Below, piece by piece: positions 34,484 to 43,515 of a stretch of 64,000 nucleotides of DNA. The notes beneath the pieces were generated by a model that was given only the letters and a program-made list of their open reading frames with translations, did no database searches and was not told the DNA's origin. The translations under genes were made by a program, and so were the position numbers. Position 1 is the stretch's first letter; each line of letters starts with the position of its first letter. Origin of the DNA: CBDDFS01 sp965227255. GTDB lineage: Bacteria; Bacteroidota; Bacteroidia; Flavobacteriales_E; Vicingaceae. Location of the stretch: NCBI GenBank assembly GCA_965227255.1, contig CBDDFS010000004.1, positions 62,001-126,000 of the forward strand, read 5' to 3'.

Positions 34484-34909
34484 TTATTCGTTTGTTAATG
34501 TACATTGTTCAAGGATTACGTCCACGTCATTGTATCCGGCGCAATATCCTTTTATTTTTTTACCCTTAATTTCATCAATCGACTTGATATTGTTATTTAA
34601 AAACGTACATCTTACGCCTTCATTGCCAAACATACCCTCATTGAATACATAAACGGCAATAACCAGGCTATCCTGAATCTCAAGGCCATTGATCTCTCCC
34701 GAAAGCTCAATCATCTTTCCATTGTACTTGGAAGATGACTCTTCAGTGTTTGAAGTGAATGCGGCATAAAGCTCTGAGGCGGGCATTGAAAAGTCTGCCT
34801 GTAGCTCTGCATAATCGGGGTGAGCCTTGTTCCAGACAAAGAAATAAACATAACCTCCTGAAATTAGGCCTATTAGTAGTACAACAATTAATATTTTACG
34901 AGCATTCAT
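34484..34909 (-). CDS. Exported OB-fold (tRNA_anti-like) protein
   Basis: A 141-residue protein anchored by one N-terminal span (ILIVVLLIGLISGGYVYFFVW) with the rest periplasmic. The core (YNGKMIELSGEINGLEIQDSLVIAVYVF...VRCTF, then IKGKKIKGYCAGYNDVDVILEQCTL) has the strand pattern of the Bacteroidota tRNA_anti-like OB-fold family, which is not a tRNA-binding protein despite its name (family knowledge). Two conserved cysteines (YCAGY, EQCTL) and one in VRCTF may form disulfides. One base separates it from the heme lipoprotein and none from the YceI gene. Function unknown. Confidence 0.8.
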   Translation of the reverse strand: MNARKILIVVLLIGLISGGYVYFFVWNKAHPDYAELQADFSMPASELYAAFTSNTEESSSKYNGKMIELSGEINGLEIQDSLVIAVYVFNEGMFGNEGVRCTFLNNNIKSIDEIKGKKIKGYCAGYNDVDVILEQCTLTNE

Positions 34910-34910
34910 A

Positions 34911-35285
34911 TCAGTTATCCGGATATCCTTGTTCTATCCATTGTTTAATGAGTTTAATTTCGAGACAGCTCAATTCGCCACCATCAGGCATTCTATTGCC
35001 ACATTCAAAACCTTCTATTCGACAAACTAAGACATTATCCGGATTGTCAAGATAGTTGCTTAGATTGTTGTATCCATCCAGAGCTATGTTACCACTGTTC
35101 GCATTATGACAAAAATTACATTCCCCAATGAAAATTGGATCTATGTCCATTGAAAAAGATATAATATCATTTTCATCAAGAGCGCAGTTATCGGGATACA
35201 GCTCTTCTTCCACATCATAATAACATGAGGAAAAAGAAGTCACAAAAGCTGTGATCAATGCAATAATAAATACTTTCTTATTCAT
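34911..35285 (-). CDS. Small c-type-heme lipoprotein
   Basis: A 124-residue lipoprotein with lipobox FSSC (Cys21). It has one heme-attachment motif CNFCH (Cys56, Cys59, His60) and a MPDGG segment (about residue 98) where an axial Met would lie, as in small cytochrome-c domains. The remaining Cys (34, and those in VLVCRIEGFECG and LSCLE) could form disulfides. The layout is a stand-alone planctomycete-type cytochrome C domain attached to the membrane. It lies 5 bases after the larger heme lipoprotein gene and 1 base before the OB-fold gene. Confidence 0.8.
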   Translation of the reverse strand: MNKKVFIIALITAFVTSFSSCYYDVEEELYPDNCALDENDIISFSMDIDPIFIGECNFCHNANSGNIALDGYNNLSNYLDNPDNVLVCRIEGFECGNRMPDGGELSCLEIKLIKQWIEQGYPDN

Positions 35286-35290
35286 CCAGG

Positions 35291-36052
35291 TTATAATCTT
35301 TTACTCCAATTTCTAATTGCATCTACTTCGCACTTGTAAAGTCTTCCAATATGCTTTGGCATTGGATTGTCATATTTTTCCATATAGTTCAGGATCTGTC
35401 CAACGTTGTTCACAATGGCCATTGAATCTGCGTAGGTTTCATTCTCAGGAAGAGCCTTAAAAAATGACGCGATTCCACTATTATTTTTAGCCAGACCATC
35501 ATTGTGACATCCACTGCAATTCCGATATAAAATTCTTCGAACATCCAAGTAGGAGCTATCCTTCACTTCTTCGCAAGGATCACATGAATTGTCTGGAGTG
35601 TTATTTTCGACCCACCACTGAAGCATAGTTAATTCATCAGAATTTAATTGAGCCGAAATTGCACTAGGCGGCATATCATCTTTATCGATAATGTGATCAT
35701 AAAATTCGGTTTTGACCCATTCTTCGTCATCTGCCAGTGCTTTAATACCGGCATGATTGTCAAGCACTACACCATGCTGTGCGTCAGATGAACTGTGACA
35801 ACCGCTGTACGTCTCATTATTGCTATCATCATCATCCAGCTCATAGTTATCCAGTCGCTCTATTGCGCATTTTGTAACCATAAGCTTCAGAATATCATTT
35901 TCGAAGTAAAACTGACCTGATTGCCTTGGATTTGAAGGCGGGTCAGCCCATTCAACAATCTTGGGCTTTGGCATTTCTCCCTCATCATGTTTGCAAGCTA
36001 CATATGACATTATGGTCAAAGTAAAAAGAAATAACACGGAAGTCAGTCTCAT
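35291..36052 (-). CDS. Two-module cytochrome-c-like lipoprotein
   Basis: A 253-residue lipoprotein, starting at the Met at 36052 (lipobox SYVAC, Cys20). Two related heme-domain modules are visible. The second has a normal CSGCH (Cys179, Cys182, His183) and NPMPKH (Met231). The first has C-x22-CH (Cys62, Cys85, His86) with a very acidic 22-residue insert (LDNYELDDDDSNNE) and a DMPPS motif (Met127). It may be an expanded heme site, or a site that lost heme. It is the first gene of the operon. The Met at 36127 lengthens the N-terminus without adding a signal sequence. Confidence 0.8.
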   Translation of the reverse strand: MRLTSVLFLFTLTIMSYVACKHDEGEMPKPKIVEWADPPSNPRQSGQFYFENDILKLMVTKCAIERLDNYELDDDDSNNETYSGCHSSSDAQHGVVLDNHAGIKALADDEEWVKTEFYDHIIDKDDMPPSAISAQLNSDELTMLQWWVENNTPDNSCDPCEEVKDSSYLDVRRILYRNCSGCHNDGLAKNNSGIASFFKALPENETYADSMAIVNNVGQILNYMEKYDNPMPKHIGRLYKCEVDAIRNWSKRL

Positions 36053-36233
36053 GTTCAAGAGTTTCTCGAATACAATATGTTGTAAATTTAATTCCTTCAT
36101 GGGTACAATACCCATGACTTTGGTCACAATCTACACTCTATTATACGTGTGGTATTGGTTTAGAGATACTTAGCTCTCTTAATTTCTCGTTATAAATTGG
36201 ATTTCTAATTAATTTTTTATAACTATGAAGGAT

Positions 36234-36254
36234 TATCCCATGCTTTTCGGGATA
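36234..36254. other. Short hairpin ahead of the lipoprotein gene
   Basis: TATCCC-ATGCTTTTC-GGGATA inverted repeat (6-bp stem) ending 18 bases before the ATG at 36273 and followed by TTTTAAG. It could be a leader hairpin or weak terminator; no other evidence. Confidence 0.3.
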
Positions 36255-36272
36255 TTTTAAGTCGAAACAGAC

Positions 36273-37130
36273 ATGAAATCAACACACCTGGTGTCGAAAA
36301 TTCCGGTCTCTTTTCTCTTGCTTTTTTTATTGACATTTTCCTCTTGTCGTCATGAACAAGATGAGATTTCTCCTTCTACTGGATTTGATGAATCGGAAAC
36401 GAGTAGTCGTTTGTCTGTAATGGTATACCCAAACGGTGATACGCACGAATATTTTTATGACGAAAATGGAAATGTAAATTCTGAAGTGGTGAAATCAGGA
36501 GGTGTTGTGCAAGGTGTTTTCAAGAATTTTGAATGCCAAAATGGAAAGGTGTTATACAAAGAGTACTTTGAACAGGACATCAGGAAGTATTTTGTTCAGT
36601 ATTCATATGAAAGTGAGCTTTTGGTTTTGATCTCTAGATTTTCGGTCAACGGTTCGGAGTTGATCGGACAGTCAAAACAAGAATATGAATATACGAATGG
36701 ACTTCTTACATCCTATGTAGATTCATACAAGGATCCTGTGAGTGGTATATTCAAAATTCAGGAGAGACATACGGATTATCAATATTATAACGATGATAAT
36801 TTGAAGTCATATATCATTGAAATGGAAATGGCAGATGGTATCAGTGAGTTTTGTCGGGTTGAATTCACCTATGATAAGTCAGGTAATCGAATTACAGAAA
36901 CCGATATTTATACTTATCAGGATTACAGAACTTTTGAAAAGAACTGGACTTATGATAGCCATCACAGAGTGACCAATGAAGCTGTGTATTTGAAAGATCA
37001 GTCAGGAAATGACAGATTGGTCAGCTACAAAGAGAACTTTCAATACGATCACTGCAGTAACCTCTTGTACTATGATGACTGCAGCAATGGAATGTGCAGA
37101 GCCTATCAGTACATTTACGAATACTTCTGA
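36273..37130 (+). CDS. Lipoprotein with YD/RHS-like repeats
   Basis: A 285-residue surface or periplasmic lipoprotein with lipobox FSSC (Cys25). The mature part is a run of YD-type beta repeats (HEYFYDENGNVNSEVV, KQEYEYTNGLLTSYV, VEFTYDKSGNRITETDIYTY, NWTYDSHHRVTNEAVY, NFQYDHCSNLLYY), the pattern of DUF4595/RHS-like lipoproteins of Bacteroidota, with no RHS core or toxin domain. The C-terminal cysteines (YDHCSN, DDCSN, GMCRA) may pair. It ends one base before the convergent pepD stop. Function unknown; a carbohydrate- or protein-binding role is a guess. Confidence 0.75.
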   Translation: MKSTHLVSKIPVSFLLLFLLTFSSCRHEQDEISPSTGFDESETSSRLSVMVYPNGDTHEYFYDENGNVNSEVVKSGGVVQGVFKNFECQNGKVLYKEYFEQDIRKYFVQYSYESELLVLISRFSVNGSELIGQSKQEYEYTNGLLTSYVDSYKDPVSGIFKIQERHTDYQYYNDDNLKSYIIEMEMADGISEFCRVEFTYDKSGNRITETDIYTYQDYRTFEKNWTYDSHHRVTNEAVYLKDQSGNDRLVSYKENFQYDHCSNLLYYDDCSNGMCRAYQYIYEYF

Positions 37131-38591
37131 TCAGTTTTTTGCCGGGATTTTTTCGAGTGTGTCGATAAGTAACGACCAGAACTTCTGAACCGAAGATACC
37201 TGGACCTTTTCGTCAGGTGAATGTGCACCTCGTATATTGGGTCCGAATGAGATCATATCCATGTCCGGATAGTTTTGTCCAAGGATACCACATTCCAGTC
37301 CCGCATGACAAGCATTAACCACGGGATCATCGTTGAATTTTTCCTTGAATATATTTTTCATCAAATGCACAATATCTGCATCCGGTTTTGGTGTCCATCC
37401 CGGATAAGATCCTTCGAAAACAACGTCAGCTCCAATAAGGCTGAAAGCCGATTTCAAGGACTCTGCAAGATCCATTTTTTCTGAATCCACAGAACTTCTT
37501 GTGAGGCACTGAATCAGGTATTTTCCGTCTTTCACTAACACTCTGGCCAAATTGTTAGAAGTCTGAACAAGATCTCCCATTCCCGGAGTCATACGGTAAA
37601 TGCCTACATGACAAGAGTATACAGACATCAATAGTCCTTTTGCAAATCCCTTACTAAGCGCTTTTGTGTTTCCACTTGTCTCCGACCATTCAAGATCCAG
37701 ATCCGGGTCTGTTGGTGCATATTCTGCTTTCAGGGTTGAACGCCATTTTTCCAAACTGGATTTAATTGCGTCGGTTTGATTGGATGAAACTGCCACATTT
37801 GCAAAGGACTCTCGTGGAATAGCGTTACGAAGGCCACCCCCATCAATGTCAAGTATTTGAATTTCAAAATCTTCATTGATGGAATGAAGAATCCTGTTCA
37901 TGAGTTTGTTGGCATTTCCTCGACCAAGATGAATATCCATTCCACTATGGCCGCCGGTCAATCCACTTAACTTAATTCTCAGCTGCTGAAAGGATTCGTC
38001 TACCGCTGTTTCTTCATATTCACCCGAAGCTGTGACATCAACGCCACCAGCGCATCCAATGCATAATTCCCTGTCATCTTCTGTGTCGAGATTCAATAGG
38101 ATATCGCCATGAAGTAATCCACCCTTTAGATGGTTAGCACCTGTCATTCCTGTCTCCTCATCAATTGTAAATAGGGCTTCAAGTTCCGGATGTGCAATAT
38201 CGTTGGAAGCCAGGATGGCCATGATTGATGCAACACCAATTCCGTTGTCCGCACCCAGCGTGGTGCCTTCTGCTTTTACCCAATCTCCGTCAACATACAT
38301 CTTTATCCCCTCAGAATCAAAGTCGAAGTTGGTATCGGCATTCTTTTGATGCACCATGTCGAGATGACTTTGCAAAACGATCTTCTTTCGATCCTCCAAA
38401 CCCGGAGTTGCACCTTTGCGGATAATCACGTTACCGATTTCATCTACAATCGTTTCCAGCCCCAGGCTTTCACCAAAATTTTTGGCAAATTCAATTACCC
38501 TTTCTTCTTTCTTTGATGGTCGAGGTACGGCGTTCAGGTCGGCAAAATGCTTCCAGAGAGCCTTAGGTTGTAGATCTAATATATCGGACAT
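37131..38591 (-). CDS. pepD: Aminoacyl-histidine dipeptidase (M20 peptidase D)
   Basis: Cytoplasmic dizinc dipeptidase that splits Xaa-His and other dipeptides. Metal and catalytic residues of the M20 family are present: His76 and Asp78 in SHLDMV, Asp115 in GADNGIG (bridging), Glu145/Glu146 in DEETG, Asp in LNLDTEDDREL and the C-terminal His in RGAHSPDE. The GGHSG segment of the lid domain is intact. At 486 residues it is full length. It has its own promoter candidate (TTTG, 22 bases, TATATTTG) ending 14 bases before the ATG and appears monocistronic. Confidence 0.95.
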   Translation of the reverse strand: MSDILDLQPKALWKHFADLNAVPRPSKKEERVIEFAKNFGESLGLETIVDEIGNVIIRKGATPGLEDRKKIVLQSHLDMVHQKNADTNFDFDSEGIKMYVDGDWVKAEGTTLGADNGIGVASIMAILASNDIAHPELEALFTIDEETGMTGANHLKGGLLHGDILLNLDTEDDRELCIGCAGGVDVTASGEYEETAVDESFQQLRIKLSGLTGGHSGMDIHLGRGNANKLMNRILHSINEDFEIQILDIDGGGLRNAIPRESFANVAVSSNQTDAIKSSLEKWRSTLKAEYAPTDPDLDLEWSETSGNTKALSKGFAKGLLMSVYSCHVGIYRMTPGMGDLVQTSNNLARVLVKDGKYLIQCLTRSSVDSEKMDLAESLKSAFSLIGADVVFEGSYPGWTPKPDADIVHLMKNIFKEKFNDDPVVNACHAGLECGILGQNYPDMDMISFGPNIRGAHSPDEKVQVSSVQKFWSLLIDTLEKIPAKN

Positions 38592-38605
38592 GCTAAAATT
38601 TTGCT

Positions 38606-38639
38606 CAAATATAAGAGAGCAAGGTCAATTATTTTCAAA
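38606..38639 (-). promoter_or_regulatory. Putative pepD promoter
   Basis: On the minus strand TTTG (38636-38639), a 22-base spacer, then TATATTTG (38606-38613), which matches the Bacteroidota -7 consensus TAnnTTTG in full. This would give a leader of about 9 bases before the ATG at 38591. Confidence 0.6.
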
Positions 38640-38648
38640 GGCCTCAAT

Positions 38649-40148
38649 TTAACTCAGATTCCTGTCTCTGATATATTCATTATCAGCTTTACCTTCAGCT
38701 GCCATGTCTTCAAAGGACTTATAGGAATATGGATTATTCATGATTGAATATTCTTTGATGAATTGATGCAAGTCCGGTAAGAGATTGTAAACATTATTAT
38801 TAGCAAAGTCGTCTTGAGAGCCATTAATAAGAACACCTTTAGTAGACTTTCTTATACTTTCATAAAGACTTCTATGAATTATGGAATCCCGAAGCTCATC
38901 ATTCCTGAATACAAATCTTCTCAGGTTTTCAAGACGGTCATGAGCAAGATCTTCCTCATCAATATGCAGAAGGCATAGAATTTCAAGAATTCTGTTCTGG
39001 AAGTCTGTAAAAGAACAATCAGATTTGACCATTTCCTGCTGATTTAAAATTTTTAAGACTGATTTATACGACTTCATTGCATATAAATGCATGATCCTTA
39101 TCCTATTCAGACTATGAATAAATGGGATGAATTGGCGATAAGAATCCTCAGAGTCGATAATATCTATAAGTGAGTTGAGTAATCCTGACATTCTTCGTTT
39201 AAATAGAAAATGCAGAAAGAAATTCATGAGTGGTATACGATTATACAAGGGCAACCTGTTCAGCGTGAATACCTTATGAGCCTGCCTTGTTAAAATCACA
39301 TACTTTTTAAGGCGATAGAGATCCTCAAAGGCAAATTTGAGCACAACCACCCTGAATTCTTTGGGAAATACACCGGGATGCCTTTTAATGATCCGATAAA
39401 GTCTGTTGAACTCAACCAATGACTCGTGTGAGCTTGTCTCATTTCGATTTGCATTTAACATAAGAACTTCCGACATCCACTTTGTTTTCATGGTTGCGCC
39501 GTTAAATGAGATGTTGGTATACGGATTGGACAACTTGGCATGCTCAATGCAGCAGTTTACTTTGTTCAATGAATTCTCAAAAATGTTTCTTAAGCGGTTG
39601 TATTCTGAAAGTTCATGATTTAGCTGACCCGAGATCTCATACCAGTACTCGGATTGCTTTAAGTCACCAGTGAGTCTGTAATATTGAGAAAGATTATCTG
39701 AACAATCTTTCTGTATCTGGAGGAAGTCGAATTTTTTTGCCTTTTTGAAAGCAAGAATCATGTGATTAATGCTTGAAGCATATGCGTCTCTTTCAGTCAG
39801 CATTTGTGCGACAATAAATTCTTTCTTCAATTCAATTTCAAGAAACATATGGATGTCTTCTTTCTTGAAATACTTGATTCGTCGTGATGAAATCTCATAT
39901 TCAAATAGGAGATTCTTCAGCTGAAGAAAAAGCCGATAGTCTGTGCCATCTGGCAAAACGATGATTCGTTTGATGACTCCCTGAGCTTCTCTATTCAATT
40001 GACATTTTTCAAATGCACGAAACATTCGAATCAGAGCTTCCTCATTTTTCCTTTCAATGATGAAGCGCTTGAATTCAGCTTTTTCTGAATCTCTCATCTT
40101 TTGAACGAAAAAGACGAGATCATAAACCAGATCTTTCTTTGAAGTCAA
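38649..40148 (-). CDS. Large helical cytoplasmic protein of unknown function
   Basis: A 499-residue, basic, nearly all-helical protein without a signal peptide. It starts at TTG (40148). Repeated amphipathic helices of about 34-40 residues (ADAYASSINHMILAFKKAKKFDFL-type) suggest a TPR-like solenoid, but no clear TPR consensus is seen. Cys-poor, rich in Arg, Leu and Phe. I do not recognise the family. It precedes (on the minus strand follows) the HAMP/SpoIIE phosphatase by 141 bases; a partner-switch role is possible but unsupported. Confidence 0.7.
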   Translation of the reverse strand: MTSKKDLVYDLVFFVQKMRDSEKAEFKRFIIERKNEEALIRMFRAFEKCQLNREAQGVIKRIIVLPDGTDYRLFLQLKNLLFEYEISSRRIKYFKKEDIHMFLEIELKKEFIVAQMLTERDAYASSINHMILAFKKAKKFDFLQIQKDCSDNLSQYYRLTGDLKQSEYWYEISGQLNHELSEYNRLRNIFENSLNKVNCCIEHAKLSNPYTNISFNGATMKTKWMSEVLMLNANRNETSSHESLVEFNRLYRIIKRHPGVFPKEFRVVVLKFAFEDLYRLKKYVILTRQAHKVFTLNRLPLYNRIPLMNFFLHFLFKRRMSGLLNSLIDIIDSEDSYRQFIPFIHSLNRIRIMHLYAMKSYKSVLKILNQQEMVKSDCSFTDFQNRILEILCLLHIDEEDLAHDRLENLRRFVFRNDELRDSIIHRSLYESIRKSTKGVLINGSQDDFANNNVYNLLPDLHQFIKEYSIMNNPYSYKSFEDMAAEGKADNEYIRDRNLS

Positions 40149-40289
40149 ACTAAAACATTAAGGACGCCAACGGCCGCAGGGGAAAGGAGGGAATAAAGGT
40201 ATGCCAAGAATACCAATAATTCTAGTTATGAAGCTCTTACTTTCTTAAGGAGCAAATATGGTTATGAACAGGCCAAAATGGAAGATAAA

Positions 40290-42227
40290 TCAGGAAAGTC
40301 GTATACCGATGACGCAAACATCGTCCACTTGAGTTTCTTCACCCTTCCATGAATCAAATTCCTTGTCCAGTCGAGATCTTTGAGCTGACACCTCATCACC
40401 ACTCATATCAAGTAGCAGTCGCTTAAAGGGCTTATACATGAATTTTCGTCCATCCGGGCCTCCAAACTGATCTGCAAATCCATCCGTGAAAAGATAAATG
40501 ACATCGCCCTTTTCATAATTGATCCTAGTCTCTGTGAATGGGTTGTACGAAGTGAAAACTCCAATGGGTTGCTTGTCTGCCTTGTATTCCAAAAGCATAA
40601 GATCGTTAGTAGATACGCTTTTTGGTGTCATTTCCTCTTCATTCAATCGTGTTATCCTATAAAGTGAGTTTTGTGCTCCAGAATAAACGACTTCTTTTTT
40701 CTTCGTGTTGACTCTAACCAGGCAAATATCCATTCCATCTTTAACTTCGAGGTCACTTTTTTCGAATGTTTCAATCACAAGATCCCTGACTGCATCGAGT
40801 ATTTTTGCCGGATCCCGAAGATCTAACTCATTAACAGCTCGATTTAATGAATTCGAACAAACAACACTTACCATAGCTCCCGGCACTCCATGTCCTGTGC
40901 AATCTGCTGCTGCGATAAACACTTCGTCATCTTTCTGTTCGTACCAATAGAAATCACCGGCCACAATATCCTTTGGCCTGTAGTAAATGAAATGATCATT
41001 AAGCCCTTGTGCCAAAAGGGAGTCTGAGGGAAGAATGGCTTCCTGAATCCTTTTAGCATAAGTAATACTGGAAAGGATTTCTTTGTTCTTCTTTGTGATC
41101 TCAAGGTGTGATTTCTCCAGGTTTTCAGCCATATGATTGAATGACTCTGAAAGAAAGACCATTTCTTTGGTTCCTTCACTTTCGGCCCTTGCGTCGAGGT
41201 GACCATCACCAAGCTTTCTGGCGGCATTAGAAAGCATGTGAATCGGACGAATGATAATTCGAACATTAAAAAGAAGAATTGCAAAAAGCAGGATCATACC
41301 AAATCCGAATAAGGAAATTTTTTGAACCAGACTTCCGATCAATGTTGCTCTTTCACGTTCTTTATCATAAGTAACTCTTAAAAGGCCTTTCCAGGAAATA
41401 GTAGATTTATCGGCCATGTCGAAATACAGATAAGAAATCGAATAATCATCATGATCTACAACGGAGTCTTTTCTGGCATTGAATATTGACTGAATAACCT
41501 CGACTTCATCACTTTTTACATCACTTCCCTTATACAGACTAAAGGGTTTCCATGGAGCCAGGATGAGATCAATGCTTGAGATATCATTTGGACTTGATTC
41601 AATTTCCCTGAACCTTCTTGCAATGACTTCATTGAATTTATCTGCTTCAGTAGAATAGAGTCCGAGCTGAATGATATAATTCTCGTCTTTACTTCTCTGA
41701 TAAATGTATTTTTTAAATTTCCGTGTATTGGTTTCCAGCGACATGGCTGCCGGAGTGTAGTAGTCATGCGCAAATAATCCTTCCAAAAATGATTTGAATT
41801 CAGGACCAATGCTGAACAGGTCAAAATTAAGATCGCTTTCAAGCGTGGTATTCACCACAATGCCATCCTTGTTTATGATATAGATATCATTGCTCTGTTT
41901 CATTCCGATCTCCTTCCTGATTCTCTCCAAATCTGCAGTTTCGATGGAATCAGAATTCAGGAAATAATTGAAGCGCAATTGCTTCATTTTATCCTGAGCC
42001 TGTTTATCAAGGTTTTGACTGATCTGGCTCAGAGAAACATCTTGAAATTTGATAATGGAAATAAGCTCTTCTTCAATGTTTTCTATCCTTTCCTTTGACA
42101 GATCATGAAAAAGATCCTTCAGTTGAATATAGGAGATTACAGCGATCGTGGAGAATATAATGATCTCAGGCAGGGCCACTGAGACCATGAGTCTGGAAAA
42201 AAGAGACCTTCTGTTTTTCTTCGCCAT
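40290..42227 (-). CDS. Membrane HAMP / SpoIIE (PP2C) serine phosphatase
   Basis: A 645-residue sensor phosphatase. Residues 1-35 form a first membrane span, 36-300 a periplasmic sensor region (dCache/PAS-like, helical first part DLFHDLSKERIENIEEELISI), about 305-325 the second span (LFGFGMILLFAILLFNVRII), then a HAMP linker (IRPIHMLSNAARKLGDGHLDAR), a short coiled coil and a SpoIIE domain with metal-site motifs GDFYWYE, AADCTGHGVPGAMVS, LVRVNTKKKEVVYSGAQN and the closing DGFADQFGG. It probably dephosphorylates an anti-anti-sigma protein (family knowledge); no STAS or RsbW-type gene is in the window. The end is full length. Confidence 0.88.
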   Translation of the reverse strand: MAKKNRRSLFSRLMVSVALPEIIIFSTIAVISYIQLKDLFHDLSKERIENIEEELISIIKFQDVSLSQISQNLDKQAQDKMKQLRFNYFLNSDSIETADLERIRKEIGMKQSNDIYIINKDGIVVNTTLESDLNFDLFSIGPEFKSFLEGLFAHDYYTPAAMSLETNTRKFKKYIYQRSKDENYIIQLGLYSTEADKFNEVIARRFREIESSPNDISSIDLILAPWKPFSLYKGSDVKSDEVEVIQSIFNARKDSVVDHDDYSISYLYFDMADKSTISWKGLLRVTYDKERERATLIGSLVQKISLFGFGMILLFAILLFNVRIIIRPIHMLSNAARKLGDGHLDARAESEGTKEMVFLSESFNHMAENLEKSHLEITKKNKEILSSITYAKRIQEAILPSDSLLAQGLNDHFIYYRPKDIVAGDFYWYEQKDDEVFIAAADCTGHGVPGAMVSVVCSNSLNRAVNELDLRDPAKILDAVRDLVIETFEKSDLEVKDGMDICLVRVNTKKKEVVYSGAQNSLYRITRLNEEEMTPKSVSTNDLMLLEYKADKQPIGVFTSYNPFTETRINYEKGDVIYLFTDGFADQFGGPDGRKFMYKPFKRLLLDMSGDEVSAQRSRLDKEFDSWKGEETQVDDVCVIGIRLS

Positions 42228-42336
42228 TTCGCGAATTTATAATAAAGACAGCGACTTCACTTTTAATCAATGAATTTATTGAATAATTCATCTCTTTGCA
42301 TCATACTCTTTAATCTACTTTTAGGATTATTGTAAA

Positions 42337-43515
42337 ATGAATCTCACGCCGAGCAAGAAATTTTCAGGCTTACAAATAGTTCAGTGGACTTTGATCACGG
42401 TTCTCACTGCTTTTGCATTCTTTTCTTCTTACAAGGATTACAACTCGAAAACAGAGTGGAGGAGTGGGGTTCGAATAACCCATATTAATAACTATTACAT
42501 TTTTACCCAGGCCTTTCACACACTTAAAGAAAAAGGTCATTTGTATAAATATCACAGGGAGGTACACTACGACTATTATAAATACAGTCCCACTTTTGCT
42601 TTACTAATGGCGCCAATTGCACTGCTGCCTGATTTTCCGGGACTGCTGACCTGGAATTATCTCAATCTGTTCGTTTTTATTCTGGGAATATTCTCTTTAC
42701 CGGGAATTAATCGAAAATCGGCTTTGATCATGCTTTTATTATGTAGTCTGGAATTATTGGGTTCCATACAAAATGATCAGAGCAACGGACTGATGGCCGG
42801 ACTCATTTTGTTGTTTCTGTCATTTATGGAAAAGGGAAATTCCAGACTTGCCATTCTCTTTCTCTGTTTATCGGTTTACATAAAGCTGTTCTCATTGGTC
42901 TTCTTTGTGCTGCTACTATTCTATCCCAACGTTATCAGAAACTCCATCATTTCGCTCTTATGGATGTCCCTATTGTTCATTTTGCCTGCCATTCTGAGTG
43001 GTTTTGATTATCTACTCCAATCATATAAGGAATGGATGGTGCTCTTAGGTTCTGATCACGATTCATCCTGGGGATATTCACTTATGGGCGTGTTGAATTC
43101 CTGGTTTTCTCTTGAATTGAATAAGATTCTTCTGGTCATGATAGGATTGACTTTGTCTTTGTTACCTCTGATCAACTACAAAAATTTAATAGCCAGGGAA
43201 AGCCGTTATGTATATACTGGTCTTTGGCTGATCTGGGTTGTCATATTCAATCACAAGGCAGAGTCTCCTCTTTTTGTAATTGCCATGGCCGGCATAGTTC
43301 TGTGGTTTTTCAATTCAGATCAATCGAAAGCAGATAAGATACTCCTGATTGCATCATTGGTTATGGTATCACTTGCCTTCAGCGATTTAGTGCCTTTATC
43401 ACTCAAAGAAAATATTCTGTACAAATACAGTCTGAAAGCAATTCTGCCCATTATTGTTTGGGGAAAAATTATTTTTGACCTCACCACGAAAAGATTATTG
43501 AATGATACTGAGTGA
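42337..43515 (+). CDS. GT87-like membrane glycosyltransferase (DUF2029)
   Basis: A 392-residue polytopic protein with about 9-10 hydrophobic spans. The extracytoplasmic loop after the first span carries YNSKTEWRSGVRITHINNYYIFTQAFHTL and YKYHREVHYDYYKYSPTFALLMAPIALLP, the pattern of the GT-C type GT87 (DUF2029) family, which uses polyprenyl-phosphate sugars (family knowledge). The D/E residue expected in the first loop is probably D or E in the KYHREVHYDYYKYSP stretch, but the catalytic residue is not certain. It overlaps the next gene by 14 bases, indicating co-translation. Confidence 0.75.
   Translation: MNLTPSKKFSGLQIVQWTLITVLTAFAFFSSYKDYNSKTEWRSGVRITHINNYYIFTQAFHTLKEKGHLYKYHREVHYDYYKYSPTFALLMAPIALLPDFPGLLTWNYLNLFVFILGIFSLPGINRKSALIMLLLCSLELLGSIQNDQSNGLMAGLILLFLSFMEKGNSRLAILFLCLSVYIKLFSLVFFVLLLFYPNVIRNSIISLLWMSLLFILPAILSGFDYLLQSYKEWMVLLGSDHDSSWGYSLMGVLNSWFSLELNKILLVMIGLTLSLLPLINYKNLIARESRYVYTGLWLIWVVIFNHKAESPLFVIAMAGIVLWFFNSDQSKADKILLIASLVMVSLAFSDLVPLSLKENILYKYSLKAILPIIVWGKIIFDLTTKRLLNDTE

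Noticed and set aside
42466..42480. tRNA-like GGTTCGAAT element
   Set aside because: Lies in the GT87 coding sequence with no acceptor stem or cloverleaf around it.
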